Below are positions 1 through 6,909 of a stretch of 37,082 bases of DNA, one piece after another (positions within the stretch are counted from its first letter, which is position 1; the number at the start of each line of letters is the position of its first letter). The notes under the pieces were generated by a model that saw only the letters and a list, made by a program, of their open reading frames with translations, did no database searches and was not told the DNA's origin. A program made the position numbers and the translations under genes. This DNA comes from Nanoarchaeum sp. (lineage in GTDB: Archaea; Nanobdellota; Nanobdellia; SCGC-AAA011-G17; PNOQ01). The stretch lies in contig PNOQ01000051.1 in the NCBI GenBank assembly GCA_013824915.1, forward strand, positions 1-37,082. Direction: 5' to 3'.

Positions 1-367
1 CAGTTATTTCTTTTCCATCAAGAAATTCTTGATCATAGTCTTTCATGTTATCTTGATATTTTTTTGCTAACTCTCTTTGTTTTTCGGTTGTATACTGCGC
101 GTTATCTAACATATAAACAAACGAATTTGAACTATTTGCTGTTAAATCATGATGTCTTTCGAGATGGGCTTTAGAAGTGATGTATATTGCTCTTGTATCT
201 AACCCTTTAGAATCCATTGCCATTAAAAAACTTGGTTGAGTTCTATCAAATATTTCTATACTTCTTGCTATATCTTCTTGAGTTAATAACGGATGTGGTA
301 AAAATAAACAAATCCTACCTTCATGTTCAGTATATGCTCCCAATGTTTCCCAAAATTGTTTTTCCAT
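1..367 (-). CDS. Hypothetical protein, 3' end outside window, apparent frameshift at start
   Basis: This is the last gene of the glycan locus visible here; it runs off the left edge. The coding frame is open from base 1 to about 356 and reads WETLGAYTEHEGRICLFLPH onward, with ordinary composition and no membrane segment. I do not recognise the family. An ATG at 367 overlaps the neuA stop (TAATG) and follows a good ribosome site (AAAGGAGAG), but its frame stops after 28 codons. One more A in the run of four after ATGG would join it to the long frame. The only other start in the long frame is a TTG at 344 with no clear Shine-Dalgarno sequence. So this is either a real or assembly frameshift, or a TTG-started gene. 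Context suggests a sugar-modifying or transfer step, but nothing in the sequence proves that. Confidence 0.55.
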   Translation of the reverse strand, partial: MEKQFWETLGAYTEHEGRICLFLPHPLLTQEDIARSIEIFDRTQPSFLMAMDSKGLDTRAIYITSKAHLERHHDLTANSSNSFVYMLDNAQYTTEKQRELAKKYQDNMKDYDQEFLDGKEIT

Positions 368-1119
368 TATCTCTCCTTTATTTCAAAATCTAATTTTATT
401 TTATTATTTTTTAATAAGTATTCTGCAAAATCAAAATCTGCAGGCGAGTCTATATTCACTAATCTTTCGTTCGGTAAAATTAAGGCTCCGCATTTTTTAC
501 CATATCTATTGTTTTCTTTAACTAATGTATTGTACAATATAGCATAAATCGCTCCATTTAACCAATAATATTTGCCTGGCAAAAGTTGTCTAACATAATA
601 TCTGTCTGATTCTAATATTTTGTTGATCATTCCTGTCTCTTTTACAACAGATTCTAATTCACCATTTATAACTTTTTTAATTCTATATGGATGAAAATGG
701 CCGGGCGTTTCAGATACGGATACAACAGAAGAATAACCACCTGATTTTAATAATGTTATAGATTCATCTATATCTTTACTTAATCTGAACGGGCAAGTAC
801 ATTGAGTTAAAATTACAACATCAGGTTTATAATTCTCTTTTTTTTCTAATTCTTCTAAAACATGTTTCAATGCTTCTTCTGCTCTGCTGTTATCTTGTGC
901 TAATTCAGATGGTCGCATCATTACTTCTGCGCCATATTTTTTAGAAATTTCTGCGATTTCATTATCGTCAGTTGAAACTATAGTTCTAGTTACTAATTTT
1001 GAGTTCAAAGAACAGGCTATTGCGTATGTAACAAGTGGTTTACCACCAAGTTCTTTCAAATTTTTTCTTATTACTCCTTTAGACCCACCCCTTGCAGGGA
1101 TTATAGACAATACATTCAT
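367..1119 (-). CDS. neuA: Acylneuraminate cytidylyltransferase (CMP-nonulosonate synthetase), copy 2
   Basis: It activates a nonulosonic acid (sialic or legionaminic type) with CTP to give a CMP-sugar in the cytoplasm. The N-terminal nucleotide-binding signature IIPARGGSKG begins at residue 6 and is typical of the family. IVSTDD and QCTCPFR-like segments follow, and the 250-aa length fits. The track starts 33 nt further upstream at 1152, but I prefer the ATG at 1119. It places the signature at the usual distance from the N-terminus, and a TATA-like TTTATAAA lies about 25 nt before it. The gene follows a GT-B transferase by 40 nt. A 93-base stretch is identical to part of the other cytidylyltransferase at 6205-6909, although the rest is clearly diverged. 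Which nonulosonate it activates cannot be told from sequence. Confidence 0.88.
   Translation of the reverse strand: MNVLSIIPARGGSKGVIRKNLKELGGKPLVTYAIACSLNSKLVTRTIVSTDDNEIAEISKKYGAEVMMRPSELAQDNSRAEEALKHVLEELEKKENYKPDVVILTQCTCPFRLSKDIDESITLLKSGGYSSVVSVSETPGHFHPYRIKKVINGELESVVKETGMINKILESDRYYVRQLLPGKYYWLNGAIYAILYNTLVKENNRYGKKCGALILPNERLVNIDSPADFDFAEYLLKNNKIKLDFEIKER
890..982. repeat. 93-bp perfect repeat shared with 6674-6766, copy A
   Basis: Inside the second cytidylyltransferase gene. It is the same strand and identical over 93 bases to copy B, with mismatches immediately outside on both sides. It encodes DNEIAEISKKYGAEVMMRPS and flanking residues in both proteins. Confidence 0.95.
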
Positions 1120-1140
1120 GATTCGAATAATAAAAAACCA

Positions 1141-1148
1141 TTTATAAA
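1141..1148 (-). promoter_or_regulatory. TATA box for neuA copy 2
   Basis: TTTATAAA centred about 25 nt upstream of the ATG at 1119. It lies inside the upstream extension of the track ORF, supporting the shorter start and an internal promoter. Confidence 0.5.
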
Positions 1149-1159
1149 ACATATGAATC

Positions 1160-2215
1160 TTAATTCTTTAAGTCTTGATTAATCAGATTTGCTGTGTATT
1201 TCACACCATCTAATGTACCATATTTTCTCATAATTTCTGTCTTATAATTTTGGATATTTTTTAGCTTGGATTTTGCTAATCTTAAATTTTCTTCAAACGA
1301 TAGTGAACTGTCATAAACTTGTACTAAATCTAATCTTTTAAATCTTTGAATATTGAAATATATCTCAAAGTCATCTCCTTTTTGATAAGGTAATATAACC
1401 AATGGCTTTTCCGCTAATAACGAATCTGAAACAGTTCCTAAACCTGCCCTAGTTATTACTGCTTCTATATTTTTGTTTGTTGTAATTTTTGGGTTATGTT
1501 CCCTTGAATCATATACTCTCAAACCTTTTATCTCGGGTAAATTATTTGTTAAATTTTCGATGCCAGAATTGTAAACATAAACCCCAGGGTTTAAATTTTC
1601 TAAGTTTTCTCCCATTTTTTCTACTATAAAAGGTACACCTATTTGTGGTTCTTTTAAGTCTAGTATATGTGGCTCTGAAACAAATAATCTTCTTTGTGAG
1701 TCTTCAATATGTTTTGATATCTTTATAGAATCCTTACCTAAACTATTATTGACTAAACCATTTAATATTGCTTCTCTTATGAACTCAGAAAATAATCCCA
1801 TGGTGACACAATAAGATCTTGGTAAACCTGAAGAGATTCTCTGATTCCTTCCTATTTCGAGTTGAATATCATATTCTCTTTGTAGTTCTTTTACTCTGTT
1901 TCTAAATTTTTTTTCTATCCTGTCGTAATTATCCAATATAAATCGAAGATTTTCTTGATAGTCTTCTCCTTTGTAGAATATTTCATTTAATAAATCTCCC
2001 AAGTCTTTGTCAAATATAACTAATTCTTGAACTTCTTTATATTTTTCTTCACTTAGAATTCCTCTTTGTTTTTTTTCATTTATTAGTGGACTTATTATTC
2101 TGTATGGTGAATTGCCTTCTAAAGTAATAATATGATTTAATTCTTTAGCAACATCTAATGATCTTAAAAATGGGCCGTGGCCATATGCAAAGTTGAGTAA
2201 AATTGCTTTTTCCAT
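1160..2215 (-). CDS. GT-B fold glycosyltransferase (MurG/GT28-like C-terminal domain)
   Basis: Probable cytoplasmic glycosyltransferase. The N-terminal half begins MEKAILLNFAYGHGPFL, with the glycine-rich loop expected near the acceptor site of GT-B enzymes. Near residue 260 the motif ITRAGLGTVSDSLLAEKPLV resembles the nucleotide-sugar-binding GxGT/S...E..P region of MurG and related GT28 enzymes. No signal peptide or membrane span is visible. It lies between neuC and the second CMP-sugar synthetase, so transfer of a nonulosonic acid or a neighbouring sugar is a reasonable inference, but donor and acceptor are unknown. The gene starts almost directly after the neuC stop, implying co-transcription. 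It could instead be a non-hydrolysing sugar-nucleotide enzyme with the same fold. Confidence 0.65.
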   Translation of the reverse strand: MEKAILLNFAYGHGPFLRSLDVAKELNHIITLEGNSPYRIISPLINEKKQRGILSEEKYKEVQELVIFDKDLGDLLNEIFYKGEDYQENLRFILDNYDRIEKKFRNRVKELQREYDIQLEIGRNQRISSGLPRSYCVTMGLFSEFIREAILNGLVNNSLGKDSIKISKHIEDSQRRLFVSEPHILDLKEPQIGVPFIVEKMGENLENLNPGVYVYNSGIENLTNNLPEIKGLRVYDSREHNPKITTNKNIEAVITRAGLGTVSDSLLAEKPLVILPYQKGDDFEIYFNIQRFKRLDLVQVYDSSLSFEENLRLAKSKLKNIQNYKTEIMRKYGTLDGVKYTANLINQDLKN

Positions 2216-2216
2216 T

Positions 2217-3368
2217 TTAGTAAGAAATCTTTTTTTGTACTATGTTTTTTAATTCTATTTTTGATAAAATGTCTGCAATTTTTTTTCCAGAATCACCAGT
2301 TCCATATAAATACTCACATTCTAATTTTCCTTTGCTTAAACATTTTAAAATTGCTTCTTTTATTTCTTCTTTATTATGATTTACATCTATGACATTCTTT
2401 CCACGTTCTCTATCTTTTTGTCTTGTTCCAACATTTATTACTGGTGTTCCAAAAACATGAGATTCTCTTATTCCACTACTAGAATTACCTATTAAACAAT
2501 CGCAATGAGCAAGTAATTTTATATATGTAGCAAAGGGTAAATTTTTGAATTTTTTTATCACTACACTTTTTTCTTTTGTTTTATAACCATGTTCAAGTAT
2601 TGCTTGTACCATATCTGCTGAACCTGCGTCAGGATTAGGATATAATAACACTGTTTGTATGCCTGTTTCTTGTATAGCTTCTAATGTGTTATACATTTGT
2701 TCATATGATGATTCAAATTCTGTTGTAACTGGATGTTGTGCAACTAACAAGAATGGCTTTTTTGAATCAAACTTTTCTAAATATTTTATTTCTTTGATGT
2801 CTTCTTTTTTGCCTAAATCAAATTTTAAGATTTCATCCATTGATGGGCAACCAACATTATAAACATGTGAAGGATTTTCTCCCATTTTTATTATTCTCTT
2901 TGCGCTTTGTTCTGTTGATGGAAAGTGAATATGTGCAAATTTGGTTATAGCATGTCTAATACTTTCATCTATGGTGCCACTAACTTCACCACCTTGTATA
3001 TGTGCTAAAGGAATATTCATTAATGATGCTGAAATCGCAACCGATAGCATTTCAAATCTGTCTCCTACAATTAAAACAATATCTGGTTTTAGATTATCTA
3101 AAAGAGTTGTTATTTCTAATATACCTAGACCAACAGATTTAGTCATAGAATGCGGATCTTCTCCTTCTACAACCATTCGTGCTATAGCATTTATTTCAAA
3201 GCCATCTTTTTTTATTATTTCAATTGTTTTTCCATAATCTCCAAGTAAATGTGCTGCTGCGACAACTAATTGTAATTCTAATTCTGGATGATTCTTAATA
3301 GCACTAAGAACACTTTTCAATTTGGTATAGTCCGATCTATATCCACTTACGACGCATATTTTTCTGAT
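2217..3368 (-). CDS. neuC: UDP-GlcNAc 2-epimerase, hydrolysing (NeuC/LegG family), non-standard start codon
   Basis: NeuC-type enzymes hydrolyse and epimerise UDP-GlcNAc to ManNAc, or the bacillosamine-derived equivalent for legionaminic acid. This supplies the substrate for NeuB. Family segments seen are VGDRFEMLS, HIQGGEVSGTIDESIRHA, VAQHPVTTEF and GNSSSGIRESHVFGTPVINVG. The track starts at a TTG (3320), but the conserved N-terminus IRKICVVSGYRSDYTK lies upstream in the same open frame. No ATG, GTG or TTG precedes it. An ATC at 3368 takes the place where ATG is expected, with GGGGTGAT ending 5 nt before it, which is a near-perfect Shine-Dalgarno sequence. From that ATC the protein has 383 residues, close to the usual family length. 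The 5' end overlaps the 3' end of neuB by 22 nt. Start-codon mutation, an assembly error and genuine AUC initiation are all possible. Confidence 0.85.
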   Translation of the reverse strand: MRKICVVSGYRSDYTKLKSVLSAIKNHPELELQLVVAAAHLLGDYGKTIEIIKKDGFEINAIARMVVEGEDPHSMTKSVGLGILEITTLLDNLKPDIVLIVGDRFEMLSVAISASLMNIPLAHIQGGEVSGTIDESIRHAITKFAHIHFPSTEQSAKRIIKMGENPSHVYNVGCPSMDEILKFDLGKKEDIKEIKYLEKFDSKKPFLLVAQHPVTTEFESSYEQMYNTLEAIQETGIQTVLLYPNPDAGSADMVQAILEHGYKTKEKSVVIKKFKNLPFATYIKLLAHCDCLIGNSSSGIRESHVFGTPVINVGTRQKDRERGKNVIDVNHNKEEIKEAILKCLSKGKLECEYLYGTGDSGKKIADILSKIELKNIVQKKISY

Positions 3369-4417
3369 GTTGTATCACCCCATTTCAATTGGGTATCTTT
3401 TTCTATATCTCTTGTTGCATATCTACCTATAACTTCGTCTAAACTTTCTGCTTTTATCTCTCCAGTTCCGGGTCTTTTTACCCACAGATTATCCATACTA
3501 AATAATTCTCCACGAGGGATATATGCTGTTGAAACTACACAAGAATATGCAAAGTCTATAGTTACTTGTTCTTCAGGTAGTATTTCCTTTTTTCCGCCTA
3601 ATGCTTCATGTATTGCTCTACTACCTTTGATTAATTCTTCTAATTCAGTAGGATCTACCGAAATTGGTACGTCCGGACCAGGCCATCTTCTATCTGAAGT
3701 AAAATGTTTTTCTAATATTGATGCACCAAATGGAATTGCACCTAAACAAGTATAAATTCCTAAAGAATGATCACTTAAACCTAAAACTGCGTTTGGAAAT
3801 TTTTCCCGCATATCATTTAAAGCTCCAAGTCTAACTTTATTATACGGAGTAGGGTACATAGAAGTACAATGTAATAATGCATATTGTATATCATTTTCTT
3901 CTAAGATTTTCACACTTTTTGAAACATTATCTAAACTATTCATCCCTGTACTCAAGATTATTGGTTTTTTGAAAGACGCAATATGTTTTATTAACGGATA
4001 ACTATTACACTCTCCAGAACCAATTTTGAATGCAGAAACACCCATTTCGTGCAATCTATCTGCTGCAGCTCGTGAAAAAGGAGTACATAAATAAATCATG
4101 CCTAAACTTTCAACTAATCTTTTTGTTTCAATTTCTTCTTCTTGTGTTAATGCGCATCTTTCCATTATATCATAAATGGATTCTTTTGCATTACCTGGGA
4201 TAACTTTTCTTGCTTCAGGTATCATTTCATCTTCTACTACATGTGATTGAAATTTAACACATTCTGCACCTACATGATAAGCATCTAAAATCATCCTTTT
4301 TGCTTTAGCAATATTTCCTTCGTGGTTTATTCCTATTTCTGCTATTACTAACGGAGAAAATTCTTCACCAATTTTTCTATCACCTATTTTAATGAAAGGT
4401 TTTACCAAGCAGTCCAA
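3347..4417 (-). CDS. neuB: N-acetylneuraminate/legionaminate synthase
   Basis: It condenses ManNAc (or a 2,4-diacetamido sugar) with phosphoenolpyruvate to form a nine-carbon nonulosonic acid. The N-terminal TIM-barrel motif LVIAEIGINHEGNIAKAKRM and CVKFQSH are diagnostic. The active-site region continues with GLSDHSLG and ILEKHFTSDRRWPGPD. The last ~60 residues (WVKRPGTGEIKAESLDEVIG onward) form the SAF antifreeze-like domain that closes the active site in NeuB enzymes. The 356-aa length is normal. The start overlaps the SDR gene by 16 nt and the end overlaps neuC, so the three are probably translated together. Sequence alone does not separate sialic acid synthase from legionaminic acid synthase. 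Confidence 0.93.
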   Translation of the reverse strand: MDCLVKPFIKIGDRKIGEEFSPLVIAEIGINHEGNIAKAKRMILDAYHVGAECVKFQSHVVEDEMIPEARKVIPGNAKESIYDIMERCALTQEEEIETKRLVESLGMIYLCTPFSRAAADRLHEMGVSAFKIGSGECNSYPLIKHIASFKKPIILSTGMNSLDNVSKSVKILEENDIQYALLHCTSMYPTPYNKVRLGALNDMREKFPNAVLGLSDHSLGIYTCLGAIPFGASILEKHFTSDRRWPGPDVPISVDPTELEELIKGSRAIHEALGGKKEILPEEQVTIDFAYSCVVSTAYIPRGELFSMDNLWVKRPGTGEIKAESLDEVIGRYATRDIEKDTQLKWGDTTSEKYAS

Positions 4418-5238
4418 CCTCCATCAACCACCAAATTTGCCCCAGTCATATATCTAGACGCATCTGAAGCTAAAAATAAAATTGCTCCGTTATAATCTGT
4501 TTTTTCAGCCATTCTTCCTAGAGGAGTACGTTTACAGTATTCTTCTACAAAAGTTGGGTCTTGATTTGGATCAGAAACTCCACCAGGAGTTAAAGTGTTT
4601 ACTCTTATTCCGTGTGGTCCAAGTAATGTTGCTAAGTATCTTGTGAAGTTTAATACTCCCGATTTTGTTGTTGCATATCCTGCAGGTTTAACAAATCCTT
4701 TTCCAGTTTCTGGATGTCTCATTTCTCTGTAAACTCTTTGATCAGGAGAAACTAAACCATATGTCGATGCAATATTTATTATTGATCCACTTTTTTCAGG
4801 TTTCATTAATTTTGCCGCTTCTTGACTACATAAAAACATACCTGTCAAATCTACATCTAAACTTCTTTGCCATAATTCTAAGGGATAATCTTCAAAATCT
4901 ACAAAGTTGCTTCCTTTACTTTCTGCTGGGCAATTAAATGCTGCATTATTAATTAGAACATCTAATCTTCCGAAATGATTATTTATTTTTTCAAACATAC
5001 TTTTTACTTCTTCTTTTTTTGAAATATCTGTTTTGATACCTAACATATCATTACAATATGCCGTCTCTAATATTATTGCTGTATCTTGACATCTTTCTTC
5101 GTTTAAATCTGAAATTATTACGTTAGCACCAGCTCTTGCTAAAGTACTAGAATATTGTGTTCCTAACAATCCAGTAGCACCAGTAATTAATACTACTTTT
5201 CCTTTCATACTAAAAATGTCTTCTAATGATCTGCTCAT
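4402..5238 (-). CDS. Short-chain dehydrogenase/reductase, nonulosonate cluster
   Basis: NAD(P)-dependent SDR oxidoreductase. The Rossmann loop TGATGLLG is at residues 19-26 and NNAA at about 97-100. The catalytic triad is S158, Y188 and K192 (YATTK). The C-terminal GGWTAW is usual for classical SDRs, and 278 aa is a normal length. The segment around residues 165-185 (QRVYREMRHPETGKGFVKP) is an insertion before the catalytic tyrosine. Related SDRs (the PtmA type) occur beside neuB, neuC and a cytidylyltransferase in bacterial legionaminic-acid clusters, and the order here resembles that arrangement. The substrate is not known from sequence. It overlaps the upstream oxidoreductase by 4 nt and neuB by 16 nt. 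Confidence 0.85.
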   Translation of the reverse strand: MSRSLEDIFSMKGKVVLITGATGLLGTQYSSTLARAGANVIISDLNEERCQDTAIILETAYCNDMLGIKTDISKKEEVKSMFEKINNHFGRLDVLINNAAFNCPAESKGSNFVDFEDYPLELWQRSLDVDLTGMFLCSQEAAKLMKPEKSGSIINIASTYGLVSPDQRVYREMRHPETGKGFVKPAGYATTKSGVLNFTRYLATLLGPHGIRVNTLTPGGVSDPNQDPTFVEEYCKRTPLGRMAEKTDYNGAILFLASDASRYMTGANLVVDGGWTAW

Positions 5239-6221
5239 TTTATTTCTATTCTCCTACCCTCTTTGGAAGATTGTTTTATTGCATCAACAACTTTCATAAC
5301 ATGAATAACTTCTTCTTTTTGCACCTTTGGAATTTCTTTTCCATTTATAGAGTTTATGAAATTCAATAACTCTGCTTGATACATTTCATTTCTTTGATAT
5401 CTAGGTTTTATATCGGTTAATCTGCCAGCTCCTGAATAAATGTCTAAGGTGTTAGTAGCATAATTCCATATTATTTTACCGTTTTCTCCAGTAATTTCAC
5501 AAGTTCTTTTTAATGGTCTTTGTATACAATCCAAATGTAACTCGATTAATGCGCCATCTTTGGATCTCATTAAAGCTGATGTAGTATCTTCAACATCCAT
5601 TTCTAAGCTACTTAATTTTCTAGAATCTGCCATCACTGATTCTATACCATTAAATAACCAATTTGCATAATCTATTTCATGTATTAATGTTAAAGTTATT
5701 CCTCCACCTAGGTCTTTTCTGGCTGCATAACCTAATCTATAATCTTCACCTGGGTGCCAGTCTGGTAAATATTGTCCAACTTCTATTCTTCCAAATAAAG
5801 GTTTACCGATAATTCCTCTATCTAATGTTTCTTTTATTTTAATTAGATGTGGATGATATCTAAAATTAAAAGCTAAAAATCCGACTTTATCATTTTTTTC
5901 TAATATAGAATACAATGCTTCAACACCGTCTAAGTTGTGTGAGATTGGTTTTTCTATAAACAAATGACATCCTTCTTGTGCTGCCCTTAATGAGATTGGC
6001 ATGTGTAAACTTGTAGGATTTGTGACAAAAACTGTGTCAGGTTTTTCTTTTAATGCATCTTCTAAATTTGTATATGATTTTATACCATACTTTTGATCTA
6101 ATTCTTCTAAATTAGAATTATTTGTTCGATAAGCTATTATTTCATCATTAGGATATAATGCTCTTATATTCTGTAAATGTCTTTGTCCTATTGATCCTAA
6201 ACCACTAATTAGATGTTTCAT
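5235..6221 (-). CDS. Gfo/Idh/MocA family oxidoreductase
   Basis: NAD(P)-dependent sugar oxidoreductase. The N-terminal Rossmann motif GLGSIG is at residues 7-12, NPTSLH at about 68-73, and the family signature FIEKPIS at residues 88-94 carries the cofactor and active-site lysine. The C-terminal half has DLGGGITLTLIHEIDYANWL, the sheet region with the conserved HEID-type segment. Length is 328 aa, as usual. It lies between a CMP-sugar synthetase (17-nt overlap) and the SDR (4-nt overlap). In bacterial legionaminic-acid loci a gene next to ptmA and the cytidylyltransferase (ptmF) plays an upstream sugar-precursor role. I suggest an equivalent role here as inference only. Confidence 0.87.
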   Translation of the reverse strand: MKHLISGLGSIGQRHLQNIRALYPNDEIIAYRTNNSNLEELDQKYGIKSYTNLEDALKEKPDTVFVTNPTSLHMPISLRAAQEGCHLFIEKPISHNLDGVEALYSILEKNDKVGFLAFNFRYHPHLIKIKETLDRGIIGKPLFGRIEVGQYLPDWHPGEDYRLGYAARKDLGGGITLTLIHEIDYANWLFNGIESVMADSRKLSSLEMDVEDTTSALMRSKDGALIELHLDCIQRPLKRTCEITGENGKIIWNYATNTLDIYSGAGRLTDIKPRYQRNEMYQAELLNFINSINGKEIPKVQKEEVIHVMKVVDAIKQSSKEGRRIEIK

Positions 6222-6909
6222 TTTTCATCATAAACTCCACTAATTTTATATCTTCTTTAGTATCTACATCTAGAAATTTATCACTGCTTAAGATAAATGG
6301 TAATATATTATCTCCGTATAAATCTCCTTTTTTCATTATTGTATCGTATTTTAGAACATAGATGTATCCATTTTGCCAGTAAACTTTATCTAATAACTGT
6401 CTTGGTGTTCCAGCAGTAAAGCTGTTTGCTTCTATAAATGGTTTAAGATAATTATCTCTCAATTTCCACATTTTGTATGGAGTTTGAAAAGGTTCTATTA
6501 CTGCTCTTACAGAATCTGCTTTTTTATCTTGTATTAATAACTGGATTGCAGAATCAACTTCTTCAGGTTTTCTTAACGGGAAAGTTGGTTCCAATAAAAC
6601 TATAATATCTGGTTGATAGTTCTCTTTTTTTAATTCTTCCAAAACATGTTTTAATACTGGGAAAGTTGGTGTTTTATCTTGTGCTAATTCAGATGGTCGC
6701 ATCATTACTTCTGCGCCATATTTTTTAGAAATTTCTGCGATTTCATTATCGTCAGTTGAAACTATAATTCTTTCTATTAATTCACTCTTTTTGGCAACAT
6801 CTATTGAATAATAAATCAATGGTTTTCCATTGACAGAAACTATATTCTTTCTTGGGATTCCTTTAGATCCGCCCCTTGCCGGTATTATTGCGAGAACTTT
6901 CATTTTCAT
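6205..6909 (-). CDS. Acylneuraminate cytidylyltransferase (CMP-nonulosonate synthetase), copy 1
   Basis: CMP-sugar synthetase of the NeuA/LegF type. AIIPARGGSKGIPRKN near residue 7 binds CTP, LLEPTFPLR follows, and WQNGYIYVLK and LDVDTKEDI complete the family pattern. Length is 234 aa. Two start codons are possible, at 6909 and 6903 (MKMK). The coding sequence begins inside the preceding capsule-type gene, overlapping it by 47 nt. It shares 93 identical nucleotides (6674-6766) with the second cytidylyltransferase at 367-1119. With two such genes in one operon, either two nonulosonic acids are activated or one gene has taken a different nucleotide-sugar role. Gene order with the Gfo/Idh protein, SDR, neuB and neuC resembles bacterial legionaminic-acid loci. 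Confidence 0.88.
   Translation of the reverse strand: MKMKVLAIIPARGGSKGIPRKNIVSVNGKPLIYYSIDVAKKSELIERIIVSTDDNEIAEISKKYGAEVMMRPSELAQDKTPTFPVLKHVLEELKKENYQPDIIVLLEPTFPLRKPEEVDSAIQLLIQDKKADSVRAVIEPFQTPYKMWKLRDNYLKPFIEANSFTAGTPRQLLDKVYWQNGYIYVLKYDTIMKKGDLYGDNILPFILSSDKFLDVDTKEDIKLVEFMMKNETSN
6674..6766. repeat. 93-bp perfect repeat shared with 890-982, copy B
   Basis: Inside the first cytidylyltransferase gene, at constant offset 5784 from copy A and in the same orientation. Synonymous sites are also identical, unlike the rest of the two genes. That points to gene conversion or recombination rather than protein-level constraint. Confidence 0.95.

Noticed and set aside
3288-3755. 155-aa plus-strand ORF opposite neuB
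   Set aside because: It is a shadow of the neuB/neuC coding strand with no promoter or ribosome site, and neuB is unambiguous.
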